A DNA stretch of 11,009 nt from an uncultured Clostridium sp. Lineage in GTDB: Bacteria; Bacillota; Clostridia; TANB77; CAG-508. The notes beneath the pieces were generated by a model. That model was not told the origin of the DNA and did no database searches. It saw only the letters and a program-made list of their open reading frames with translations. Below are positions 1-6,816 of the stretch, in pieces; the first letter of the stretch is position 1, and each line of letters opens with the position of its first letter. Both the position numbers and the translations under genes were made by a program. The DNA lies in the NCBI GenBank assembly GCA_900553985.1, contig USFW01000039.1, positions 1 through 11,009 on the forward strand. The letters are read 5' to 3'.

Positions 1-86
1 TATATTTTTCTTAAAATTTTCTTTCTATTTTTTCCCCAGATTATTTAACTCATATAATTAATTTATGTTAATTATATTTGATTCAA

Positions 87-172
87 TTCAATAAAAAGCC
101 TTAATTATTGATTTATTTAAGTTTATTAAAATTCCTAATTTTTATAAAAATCTTAAATAATTTTTTATTGAA
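87..172. repeat. Nested AT-rich inverted repeat downstream of the glycosyltransferase gene
   Basis: Outer arms of 11 bp (87-97 and 162-172) are perfect inverses. Inner 9-bp arms (113-121 and 152-160) are also perfect, and a small AAAATT/AATTTT stem with a 3-nt loop sits at 128-142. The structure lies about 45 bp beyond the minus-strand stop codon at 218, so it could fold in that transcript as a terminator or 3'-end stabiliser. It has no clean U-tract outside the stem. The surrounding DNA is extremely AT-rich, which makes chance pairing more likely. The rest of 1-217 holds nothing else I can support. Confidence 0.4.
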
Positions 173-217
173 ATGTAATATTACTTTTATAGATTTTTTT
201 ATTAAATATGTTTTATA

Positions 218-1813
218 CTATTTGGTCTCTTGGCTAGCTGAAATAGTATATACGTCACAAGCATTTAGTCTTTTCAAGTATTCAGATTCTTCTAATCCAG
301 TAGCTTTTTTTATTGTATCTATTATTTCATCATTATTTTGTCCTTCGTTTATAAATACAACTACACCATTTGATATATCTTTTCCTTCTAAAATATCTTT
401 TACATTATCTTCTGTTATTTTTATATCTTTTGCTATATAAGATTCATTTATTTTTGAAAATAATAAAATATCATCTAAAAATCTATTATTTTCTGAATTG
501 AACATGTATATAGTTGGGACATTTAACTCCTCTTCTAATTTATGTACTATTTCTTTTTTATCACTATACATAACCTCTGGTTCAATTTTGCAAACAATTG
601 GTGATATTAAAATAGAAGCACATACTAATATAAATATTATATTACTCATTTTCTCGCTCATGATATCTTTTAATAACTCATATAATAAATACATAATTAT
701 TATAAATATTAAACTACAAACTGGTGCTATATATCTTAATTCTATCCAAGGTGAAGCTATTGATACTATTATAAAATAAAATATTGTTGGGATAACAATC
801 ATCTGTAATACCTTATTTTTTTCTTTATCATTTATACTCTTCTTTTTCTTTATTATTTTATATATTACAATTCCTATAATCATCAATAATATAATATATA
901 ATAAATTATTAAATCCATATTCATTTACTTTTTTAATATATGAGCCTATACTATCTAAAAATTTTTGTATATCTGTCAAATTACTTATTGCCCCTTGACC
1001 TCTATATCCAAAAAACATATGTTGAATTGAATATGGAAATATTATTAATGATAATATTCCTGCTCCAATCATAGTTAAAGTATAGTATCCCAGTTCCTTG
1101 TATCTTTTTTCTTTTATATATTTTATTACAAATATTATATATAACATTGCTAAATAAAATAAATAATAATAATGTGTTAATGAGCCTATTAATGCAGATA
1201 CTCCAATTCCTATTAACAATTTCCAATTGGTTTCTTTACTTTGCAATAATTTAATATGTAAAAATGTTATTATTAATATGTTTAACATCGATAATGCATA
1301 CATTCTAATATATATTACATTTGTCAATGAAGCCATTGTAATTGATGATAAAAAAGCTAATAAAATCGACTTTTCCTTTGCTTTTTTCTCTCCTCTAAAT
1401 AAGTTTTGTAAAATTAGATACATAAATACTGTTATAAAAGCATATATTACAGTATTTATTACTATTCCTGGCCATTTTGTGAAATGACCTTCTGTAAATC
1501 CCATTCCAAATCTCAAAAGCAAATAATAAAATGGTGGATGCACATCATTTTTTTGATTTTCATAAACTTGATTATATTGTCCCCTCTCATCTTCTTGTAC
1601 TGATAAATAATCTTCATAATATTCTTTATTGTGCCATGTATTATAAAAATCTTCATTATTTTGTATTTCTACTTTATCATAACTAGCTAATCCTAATGAG
1701 TATGCCTCATCCATATGTATATATGATTTATTTATCCCACAAATTACATATATTATAGTCTGTATTATTAAAACTATTGCTAGTATAATTACCTCTTTTT
1801 TTCTGTTTTTCAT
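218..1813 (-). CDS. Multi-pass GT-C type glycosyltransferase (PMT/ArnT-like, family-39-like)
   Basis: This 531-residue protein is probably a polytopic membrane glycosyltransferase that uses a lipid-linked sugar donor on the outer face of the membrane. Residues 8-26 form a first membrane segment. It is followed by an extracytoplasmic loop holding an HMDEAYSL motif (33-40); the acidic pair D35/E36 matches the loop-1 acidic signature typical of GT-C enzymes. A VHPP motif (91-94) and an IRMYAL segment (169-174) are also typical of PMT_2/ArnT-like proteins. About ten hydrophobic segments follow, up to roughly residue 405. The remaining ~120 residues are soluble and probably extracytoplasmic. The start is supported by a GAGGT ribosome binding site at 1822-1826, 8 nt upstream. 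No cell-wall or polysaccharide gene is adjacent, so acceptor and sugar are unknown. The fold class is fairly secure, the substrate is not. Confidence 0.8.
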   Translation of the reverse strand: MKNRKKEVIILAIVLIIQTIIYVICGINKSYIHMDEAYSLGLASYDKVEIQNNEDFYNTWHNKEYYEDYLSVQEDERGQYNQVYENQKNDVHPPFYYLLLRFGMGFTEGHFTKWPGIVINTVIYAFITVFMYLILQNLFRGEKKAKEKSILLAFLSSITMASLTNVIYIRMYALSMLNILIITFLHIKLLQSKETNWKLLIGIGVSALIGSLTHYYYLFYLAMLYIIFVIKYIKEKRYKELGYYTLTMIGAGILSLIIFPYSIQHMFFGYRGQGAISNLTDIQKFLDSIGSYIKKVNEYGFNNLLYIILLMIIGIVIYKIIKKKKSINDKEKNKVLQMIVIPTIFYFIIVSIASPWIELRYIAPVCSLIFIIIMYLLYELLKDIMSEKMSNIIFILVCASILISPIVCKIEPEVMYSDKKEIVHKLEEELNVPTIYMFNSENNRFLDDILLFSKINESYIAKDIKITEDNVKDILEGKDISNGVVVFINEGQNNDEIIDTIKKATGLEESEYLKRLNACDVYTISASQETK

Positions 1814-2141
1814 TTTATTTTACCTCATAAATTTATCTTCAATATTGATATTTTAAGTATTTAATAATAATTACTTTTTTCTTTAATAAATATTCTAAAT
1901 TTATCTTGTATTATAAAATTTTTATCAATATATTTTTATAATATAAATTTCAACTCCAAAAACAATTCAATTTGTGATTTTTTATTTTTATGCCTTTGAG
2001 GTTTTTGGAGTTTCTTTTATTTTAAAGTTTATTTATTATTTTAACTATATTCTTTAATTTAAATTTTAAATATTTGATTTTTCATATAATTTTTTTATTG
2101 TATAAGAAACACTATGAAACTTTTTGTTTTCTCTACTTTTT
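1814..2141. other. AT-rich intergenic region containing one inverted repeat
   Basis: There is no gene in this 328-bp stretch. It separates the dehydrogenase-like gene from the glycosyltransferase gene. It contains the 12-bp inverted repeat listed at 1952-2012. A TATAAT hexamer on the minus strand (1910-1915) lies 97 bp upstream of the glycosyltransferase start, but no convincing -35 box sits at the right distance, so I do not call a promoter. The rest is low-complexity A/T sequence. Confidence 0.6.
1952..2012. terminator. Hairpin with 12-bp arms, possible terminator
   Basis: The arms AACTCCAAAAAC (1952-1963) and GTTTTTGGAGTT (2001-2012) are perfect inverses around a 37-nt loop. Read on the plus strand, the hairpin is followed by a U-rich run (2013-2025). 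Read on the minus strand, the direction of the flanking genes, it is followed only by a weak A/U stretch. It lies about 130 bp beyond the dehydrogenase stop codon, so it may end that transcript, but the better U-tract points the other way. The loop is long for a simple terminator. Confidence 0.45.
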
Positions 2142-3218
2142 TTATTTAACATATTCGTTTAATGGTTTTATTCTATAATTTAATTCTCCCATTTCTTCTG
2201 TTGGAACATATCCTGCTTTTGAATTTATAACATCAGGTATTCTATTTACAACAGATGCACATGTTAATTCTACTGTTGATGGTCTGTTTATAATTAATGT
2301 AGTATTTGGTTCTCCTTCGATTGTCCATTCATTTTTATCAAAATCTTCTTCTGAATAAACTTTTCCTATACATTGAGTTTCTAAAGTTATTCCTTCTTCT
2401 GTTTCAGTAGTAACTACTGCACTCATTCCTGTTGCTGTTCCTGCTTTAACCACCATTCCTAATGTATCAGATTTTATATCTTTATCATAAGTTTGTGGAA
2501 CTGTTTTTTGTGTTTGTGATTTTACTGTTAATCCTAATTTAGCACATAACCAACCATTTACATTCCACATATATGATGGTAAATATTCCCCTTTATTTAT
2601 CATTTCATTTCTTTCTTCATCAGAAATTCTGTCTAAAGCTGCTACTTGTTCGTCAAATTCTTCTAATGAAAGACCTGAACCATGTGCTTGTGCTAATGCA
2701 ATTCCATAGTCTTCTACATTGTAACTAGAACTTCCTTTTATTTTTGTAATTTTATGTGTAGAACCTGCTATACTTGATATTAATTGTCCCCAATATATAT
2801 CTTGATATCCACTTCCTGTTATTGTACAATTTGTTGTTTTAGCTATTTCATCTAATTTATTTGTTATTTGTGGATTAGAGTTTGCTGGAAAAAATGCTTC
2901 TTCACAAGTTGTTATTGCATTTATACCTAATTTTGCACATAGAGTTAGTGCATCTTCAACATCTTTTATTAAACTCATTGTTGTAACTATAACAATATCT
3001 GGATGTGTTTCTTTTAAGACTTTTTCTGCATTTTCTACTGTTTCAACTTTTACTCCTTTGTTTTCTGTTCCCATTACTTCTCCAATGTCTTTTCCTATGA
3101 CATTTGGATTTATATCTATTGCTGCAACTATTTCTCCACCTTTTTCATATACATATCTCATTGTATATATACTCATTTTTCCAGCTCCATATTGAGCTAC
3201 TCTTATTTTTCTTTCCAT
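2142..3218 (-). CDS. 2,4-diaminopentanoate dehydrogenase-like NAD(P)-dependent oxidoreductase
   Basis: This 358-residue protein has an N-terminal Rossmann fold (about residues 5-135). A glycine-rich turn, GAGKM (11-15), follows the first beta strand. The middle carries a CEEAFFP segment (105-111). The length, the IGKDIGEVMG stretch (41-50) and the overall layout resemble the dihydrodipicolinate-reductase-like family that includes 2,4-diaminopentanoate dehydrogenase. That enzyme oxidatively deaminates 2,4-diaminopentanoate in clostridial ornithine fermentation. The start is set by AAGGAG at 3225-3230, 6 nt upstream. None of the other ornithine-fermentation genes (aminomutase, thiolase) is adjacent. 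The GSGYQDIYWG segment (135-144) differs from the form I remember for characterised members. Family placement is fairly good, the actual substrate is uncertain. Confidence 0.65.
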   Translation of the reverse strand: MERKIRVAQYGAGKMSIYTMRYVYEKGGEIVAAIDINPNVIGKDIGEVMGTENKGVKVETVENAEKVLKETHPDIVIVTTMSLIKDVEDALTLCAKLGINAITTCEEAFFPANSNPQITNKLDEIAKTTNCTITGSGYQDIYWGQLISSIAGSTHKITKIKGSSSYNVEDYGIALAQAHGSGLSLEEFDEQVAALDRISDEERNEMINKGEYLPSYMWNVNGWLCAKLGLTVKSQTQKTVPQTYDKDIKSDTLGMVVKAGTATGMSAVVTTETEEGITLETQCIGKVYSEEDFDKNEWTIEGEPNTTLIINRPSTVELTCASVVNRIPDVINSKAGYVPTEEMGELNYRIKPLNEYVK

Positions 3219-3607
3219 TTTTTTCTCCTTGTATAATTTATTTAGATTTTTAAAGGCTTTATCTATAAACCTTGAAATTTATAATTAAATTAAAATTAAT
3301 TAAATTATATCTAAGAATTAATTTAATCCTATCCTATAAATATAAATTTTGAAATCAGATTTATATTAATAAAATTATATCCTAAAACATTTTAAATTAT
3401 ACTGTTGTATCTATTATGAATTTATATTATCTTTTGAATAAATAATTCTATCCTTAAATGTATTTATACTTTACTTTTAATTTCGCATTAATAAAATTTA
3501 ATTTATTAATAAATCTTATATTTTTATTTAGACCTTTATTTTGCTTACTCTACAAATCTTAAATTAGTTGAATATTATATATTTTCTAATATAATTTTTA
3601 TAATCTT
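3219..3607. other. AT-rich intergenic region with no identifiable gene
   Basis: These 389 bp between mtnN and the dehydrogenase-like gene hold no credible ORF, RNA gene or strong terminator on either strand. The sequence is dominated by A/T runs, including the near-palindromic stretch around 3280-3310. A minus-strand TATAAT occurs in the middle without a matching -35 box. The dehydrogenase ribosome binding site lies at the low-coordinate end. Confidence 0.6.
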
Positions 3608-4300
3608 TTATTTACAAAATTCGTATACAATTTTTGCACATCTTTTTGATGCTAATTTTAAATTCTCATCAAATGTATTTTCATTTTTTCCATCTGGAAT
3701 ATCTGATATACATCTCACACTTATAAATGGTATATCATCTAAATAACATACTTGTGCTACTGCTGCACATTCCATGTCTACTACATCTGCATTGAATTTT
3801 GCATTGATTTTATTTTTCATTTCAATTTCTGTACAAAAAATATCTCCTGAAGCTACTATTCCCATTTTTATATTATAATTTTTTTCTGGTAATTCTTTAA
3901 TCATATTTTCAAAAGCTGATACTAGTCCTATATCACATTCTATCATATTCCCAATTCCTGTGATATATCCCTTACTATGTCCAAATGCTGTTATGTCAAA
4001 ATCATGTTGTACCACATTTTTTGCAATAACAACATCTCCTATATTTAATAATGCATTTATCGCTCCTGCTGCTCCAACATTTATAACAAATGAAATATCA
4101 AAGTTATTAATTAATACTTGTGTTGTTCTAGCTGCATTTACTTTTCCTACTCCACTTTTTATTAGTACACATTTCTGTGTTCCTATTGTTCCTATTATAA
4201 ATCTCAAATTGTATATTTGTTTTACTCTTGTATCTTTCATTTCTTCTAGTATTTCTTGTCTCTCTTCATCCATTGCTACTACTATTCCTATATATTTCAT
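3608..4300 (-). CDS. mtnN: 5'-methylthioadenosine/S-adenosylhomocysteine nucleosidase
   Basis: The enzyme cleaves adenine from methylthioadenosine, S-adenosylhomocysteine and 5'-deoxyadenosine in the cytosol. It recycles by-products of SAM-dependent reactions and supplies the precursor for LuxS where that is present. I chose the start at 4300 (230 residues, the usual family length) rather than the in-frame ATG at 4315, because that upstream ATG lies inside the GGAGGTG ribosome binding site. Family landmarks are present: E12 in the N-terminal MDEE stretch, the VGAAGA segment (75-80), the DMECAA motif (175-180, with M176 and E177 expected to contact the ribose) and the general acid D200 in the SDIPDG segment (199-204). 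The gene appears monocistronic, flanked by the nested palindrome upstream and a 389-bp gap downstream. Confidence 0.95.
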   Translation of the reverse strand: MKYIGIVVAMDEERQEILEEMKDTRVKQIYNLRFIIGTIGTQKCVLIKSGVGKVNAARTTQVLINNFDISFVINVGAAGAINALLNIGDVVIAKNVVQHDFDITAFGHSKGYITGIGNMIECDIGLVSAFENMIKELPEKNYNIKMGIVASGDIFCTEIEMKNKINAKFNADVVDMECAAVAQVCYLDDIPFISVRCISDIPDGKNENTFDENLKLASKRCAKIVYEFCK

Positions 4301-4306
4301 TTTATT

Positions 4307-4313
4307 CACCTCC
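4307..4313 (-). promoter_or_regulatory. Ribosome binding site deciding the mtnN start
   Basis: GGAGGTG lies 6 nt upstream of the ATG at 4300. It overlaps the alternative in-frame ATG at 4315, which therefore cannot be the normal start. Confidence 0.85.
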
Positions 4314-4338
4314 ATATTAATTTATTTTTGGTAGCTTT

Positions 4339-4367
4339 ATTATATATTATTATTTTATTTTTTTCCA
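4339..4367 (-). promoter_or_regulatory. Possible mtnN promoter
   Basis: A perfect TATAAT (4339-4344) is preceded, with a 17-bp spacer, by TGGAAA (4362-4367), which matches four of six consensus -35 positions. It lies about 40 bp upstream of the mtnN start, outside the nested palindrome. The surrounding AT-richness lowers confidence. Confidence 0.4.
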
Positions 4368-4397
4368 TACTTTTGTAATTATTTATGTACTTACTTG

Positions 4398-4671
4398 TTA
4401 CTATATAATAGATTTTACAAATTAACCGCTGAAAATAGTTGATAATTATGATTTTTTTGCTTTTGACTACTTATTTCATTCAGAAAGAATTGGTAAGGCT
4501 TCCTAATGAGCCTCTCTCACTCAGACCCTTTCATACTTCAAGTACCGTGAGCATTCCTCATTAGAAAGCCTAACCAATTCTAATCTTCATTCCAGGCGAA
4601 CGTCAAAAGCAAAAAAATCATAATTATCAACTGTTTTCAGCTACTCTACTATAAAAAATATTATATAGTAA
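4398..4671. repeat. Large nested palindromic element (MITE-like or giant RNA hairpin)
   Basis: The 274-bp element is built of concentric inverted repeats. Outermost arms of 13 bp (4398-4410 and 4659-4671) are perfect. The next arms are 40 bp (4428-4467 and 4602-4641) with a single difference that is still a G-U pair in RNA. Inside are 25-bp arms (4486-4510 and 4557-4581) with two mismatches. The centre has CTCAC/GTGAG (4516-4520 and 4547-4551) around the palindrome TACTTCAAGTA (4534-4544). The core is clearly richer in G and C than the surroundings. It has no ORF. The ends can be read as TA flanking an inverted CTATATAATA, as expected for a TA-inserting MITE, but the symmetry makes a target duplication impossible to prove from one copy. 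It sits between the rplL terminator and mtnN. Confidence 0.75.
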
Positions 4672-4680
4672 TTCTTACTT

Positions 4681-4738
4681 TATTATAAAAAGGACTAATC
4701 CCAGAATATATAAAATATTTCTAGGACAGCCCTTTTAG
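4681..4738 (-). terminator. Rho-independent terminator after rplL
   Basis: On the minus strand, a run starting AAAAGGGCTGTCC pairs with one ending GGGATTAGTCCTTTT. This gives a long stem with small bulges (about 4687-4736), followed directly by a U-rich tract (4681-4690). It begins about 15 nt after the rplL stop codon and should end the ribosomal protein operon here. Confidence 0.85.
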
Positions 4739-4750
4739 CTATTTATTTAA

Positions 4751-5119
4751 TTATTTTAATTCGATAACAGCTCCAACTTCTGAGAATTTAGCTTTTAATT
4801 CTTCAGCTTCTTCTTTAGAAACTCCTTCTTTAACTGTTTTTGGAGCTCCGTCAACTAATTCTTTAGCTTCTTTTAATCCTAATCCTGTTGCATCTCTAAC
4901 AACTTTGATAACTTTTATTTTTTGGTCTCCAGCTGATGCTAAAACAACATCAAATGAAGATTTTTCTTCAGCAGCTCCTCCAGCTACTGCTCCAGCTGCT
5001 GGTGCAGCTGCTGCTACTGCAGATACTCCGTATTTTTCTTCGATAGCTTTTACTAAGTCAGCTAATTCAACAACTGTTAAGTTGTCTATTTCTTCAATTA
5101 ATTTTTCTATTTTTTCCAT
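4751..5119 (-). CDS. rplL: Ribosomal protein bL12 (L7/L12)
   Basis: bL12 forms the flexible dimers of the ribosomal stalk that recruit and activate translational GTPases. At 122 residues it is the usual length. The N-terminal dimerisation domain (about 1-32) is followed by an Ala/Gly-rich hinge (about 33-52). The C-terminal globular domain has the conserved KIKVIKVVRDATGLGLKEAK segment (68-87) that contacts elongation factors. The start follows an AGGAGG ribosome binding site with an 8-9 nt spacer. It is the last gene of the cluster, 101 nt after rplJ, and a terminator follows directly. In most bacteria rpoB would come next, and it does not here. Confidence 0.98.
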   Translation of the reverse strand: MEKIEKLIEEIDNLTVVELADLVKAIEEKYGVSAVAAAAPAAGAVAGGAAEEKSSFDVVLASAGDQKIKVIKVVRDATGLGLKEAKELVDGAPKTVKEGVSKEEAEELKAKFSEVGAVIELK

Positions 5120-5145
5120 TTTAAAATCCTCCTAAATTTATTTTT

Positions 5146-5164
5146 TAGTGATTTAAGTTCACTA
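5146..5164 (-). promoter_or_regulatory. Small hairpin in the rplJ-rplL spacer
   Basis: TAGTGA and TCACTA pair around a 7-nt loop, upstream of the rplL ribosome binding site. The stem is only 6 bp and has no U-tract, so it could be a processing or translation-tuning element, or mere chance. Confidence 0.3.
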
Positions 5165-5220
5165 CTCTTTTATTTTTTCTTTATAATTTTTTAATTAACT
5201 TAAAATTAGAATATTTCTAA

Positions 5221-5742
5221 TTAAGCTTCTGCTGGTGCTTCTGCTCCAGATTCTTTTTGGATTCTTACTTGATCAAGTGCAACTGCAACTTTTGAAATAT
5301 TTCCAAGTAAAGCTCCAGCAAGCATTGATAATAATGTTTCTCTTGATGGTAATTTTGCTAAAGTTATGATTTCTTCAGCTGACATTACTTTACCTTCAAT
5401 TACTCCACCTTTAATTTTGTAATAATCATTATTTTTACTAAAATTATATATTATTTTTGATGGTTCTAAATAATCTTCATCACTCATTATGACAGCTGTT
5501 GGACCTTCTAATTGTTCTTCTAAACCTTCTAATCCACATTCTGCTAATGCTCTTCTTGTTATATTATTTTTTATAACTGCATATTTTGAGTTTACTTTTC
5601 TTAAATCTGTTCTTAATTCTGTTACATCAGTTACATTAATTCCTCTGTAATCTACTAAAAGTATTAATTTAGCTTCTTTCATTTGTTCTGCTAATTTTTT
5701 TACTTCTTCTTTCTTTTGATTTAGTATTTTTTCGCTTGCCAT
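5221..5742 (-). CDS. rplJ: Ribosomal protein uL10
   Basis: uL10 anchors the bL12 dimers to 23S rRNA at the stalk base. The protein has 173 residues. Its N-terminal RNA-binding part shows the typical LILLVDYRGINVTDVTELR stretch (26-44) and the KNNITRRAL segment (58-66). The C-terminal helix, which binds bL12, ends in an Ala/Glu-rich tail. An AGGAGGTG ribosome binding site precedes the start. The L10 leader upstream indicates autoregulation: excess L10-L12 complex binds the leader RNA and represses rplJ-rplL expression. Confidence 0.98.
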   Translation of the reverse strand: MASEKILNQKKEEVKKLAEQMKEAKLILLVDYRGINVTDVTELRTDLRKVNSKYAVIKNNITRRALAECGLEGLEEQLEGPTAVIMSDEDYLEPSKIIYNFSKNNDYYKIKGGVIEGKVMSAEEIITLAKLPSRETLLSMLAGALLGNISKVAVALDQVRIQKESGAEAPAEA

Positions 5743-5790
5743 TTATTTCACCTCCTATAAATTTTAGATACCTTTATTTTTTATTGTATA

Positions 5791-5832
5791 GGAAAAATCA
5801 TCTTTTATCTTGACCCTATATAGGATTTTTCC
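5791..5832 (-). promoter_or_regulatory. Second hairpin between the L10 attenuator and the rplJ start
   Basis: Perfect 9-bp arms GGAAAAATC (5791-5799) and GATTTTTCC (5824-5832) enclose a 24-nt loop. The hairpin lies between the attenuator U-tract and the rplJ ribosome binding site. No U-tract follows on the minus strand, so it is not a standard terminator. It may influence translation or mRNA stability. Confidence 0.45.
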
Positions 5833-5858
5833 GTATCCAACAAGTAAAAGTTACATTT

Positions 5859-5895
5859 AAAAAGACCCGCGATAGCTTTTCTTATGTAGCTTCGC
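5859..5895 (-). terminator. Attenuator terminator in the L10 leader
   Basis: On the minus strand, GCGAAGC (5889-5895) can pair with GCTATCGC (5869-5876) with one bulged base, followed by GGG and a UCUUUUU tract (5859-5864). The competing hairpin GTAGC-GAA-GCTAC (5886-5898) uses the same left-arm bases and would act as an antiterminator. The mutually exclusive pairings support transcription attenuation ahead of rplJ. Confidence 0.65.
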
Positions 5896-6040
5896 TACTT
5901 TTCTTATAAATATTTATCAATTTACATTTCTGTAAATAAATAACACTCTTTATATCCTTCCGAGGATACAAAGAGTGCGCAATATTACACTATTTATATT
6001 TTACCTCGGTAGGACTTCTTTTTGCCTACTGTCTTTGGCT
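5896..6040 (-). ncRNA. L10 leader (ribosomal protein autoregulatory RNA)
   Basis: The cis-acting leader that binds the L10-L12 complex starts about 18 nt after the rplA stop codon. Recognisable parts on the minus strand are AAAGACAGTAGG (6025-6036) pairing with CCTACCGAGGT (around 6004-6014), and a tall hairpin with arms CACTCTTT and AAAGAGTG (5944-5977) capped by GGATAC/GTATCC-like pairing. This is the arrangement known from Firmicute L10 leaders. Its position between rplA and rplJ lets it control rplJ-rplL separately from the upstream genes. Confidence 0.85.
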
Positions 6041-6057
6041 AATATATATTTTATTTA

Positions 6058-6741
6058 TTATTTTTGGTCTATAAATAAGCTTGGTCCCATTGTTGTAGCT
6101 ATTGCTACACTTTTTATATATTGACCTTTAGCAGCTGCTGGTTTAGCTTTTATGATAGCATTCATTATTGTATCATAGTTTTCTGCTAATTTATCAGCTC
6201 CAAATGATAATTTTCCAAATCCTAAGTGAATAATATTAGTTTTGTCTAATCTATATTCTACTTTACCAGATTTAATTTCATTAATAGCTTTTGTTACATC
6301 CATTGTAACTGTTCCTGATTTAGGGTTTGGCATTAATCCTTTTGGTCCTAATACTTTACCTAATCTACCTACTACACCCATCATGTCTGGTGTTGCTACT
6401 ACTACATCATAATCAAACCAGTTATCATTTTGAATTTTTGGTATTAATTCTTCAGCACCAACATAATCAGCTCCTGCTTTTTCTGCTTCTTCTGCTTTTG
6501 GTCCTTTAGCAAATACTAAAACTTTTTGTGTTTTACCTGTTCCGTTTGGTAATACAACTGTTCCTCTAACTTGTTGATCAGCATGTTTTGAATCTACACC
6601 TAATTTAACATGTAATTCAACTGTTTGATCAAATTTTGTTTTTGGCATTTTTTCCATGATGTCTAATGCTTCTTTAACATCATATAATTTAGTTTTGTCA
6701 ACTAATTTTGCACTTTCTGCATATCTTTTTGTCATTTTCAT
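6058..6741 (-). CDS. rplA: Ribosomal protein uL1
   Basis: uL1 binds helices 76-78 of 23S rRNA, forms the mobile L1 stalk at the E site, and can repress its own operon. The 227-residue protein has the family signature GPKGLMPNPKSGTVT (132-146) and the KGPKAEEAEKAGAD region (79-92). Two ATGs compete: 6741 and, two codons later, 6735. The AGGAGG at 6748-6753 is 6 nt from the first and 12 nt from the second, so I keep 6741 but cannot exclude 6735. The gene lies 75 nt after rplK and just before the L10 leader. Confidence 0.97.
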   Translation of the reverse strand: MKMTKRYAESAKLVDKTKLYDVKEALDIMEKMPKTKFDQTVELHVKLGVDSKHADQQVRGTVVLPNGTGKTQKVLVFAKGPKAEEAEKAGADYVGAEELIPKIQNDNWFDYDVVVATPDMMGVVGRLGKVLGPKGLMPNPKSGTVTMDVTKAINEIKSGKVEYRLDKTNIIHLGFGKLSFGADKLAENYDTIMNAIIKAKPAAAKGQYIKSVAIATTMGPSLFIDQK

Positions 6742-6764
6742 TTTTTTCCTCCTTTGGTTCTAAC

Positions 6765-6775
6765 GAGCTTCGCTC
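6765..6775 (-). promoter_or_regulatory. Short GAA-loop hairpin before rplA
   Basis: GAGC-GAA-GCTC lies about 12 nt upstream of the rplA ribosome binding site, in otherwise A/T-only spacer. It shares the 9-mer AGCGAAGCT with the hairpin at 5886-5898 in the L10 leader. The function is unknown. Confidence 0.3.
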
Positions 6776-6816
6776 TCCCACATAATATAATTTTATATAA
6801 ATATTTAATATTTATC

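Noticed and set aside
1952..2012. Riboswitch for the glycosyltransferase gene
   Set aside because: I could not match the loop to any riboswitch core I know, and there is only a simple stem with an A/U-rich loop.
3960..4334. Plus-strand 124-codon ORF
   Set aside because: It is antisense to mtnN and has no recognisable domain or suitable ribosome binding site.
4398..4671. Reading the nested palindrome as an ordinary bidirectional terminator or a CRISPR repeat
   Set aside because: It is far too long and multi-tiered for a terminator, and the rplL terminator is already present at 4681-4738. There are no direct repeats with regular spacers.
6742..6816. L1 autoregulatory binding site in the rplK-rplA spacer
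   Set aside because: The short GAA-loop hairpin lacks the asymmetric internal loop expected of an L1 target, so I did not call it.
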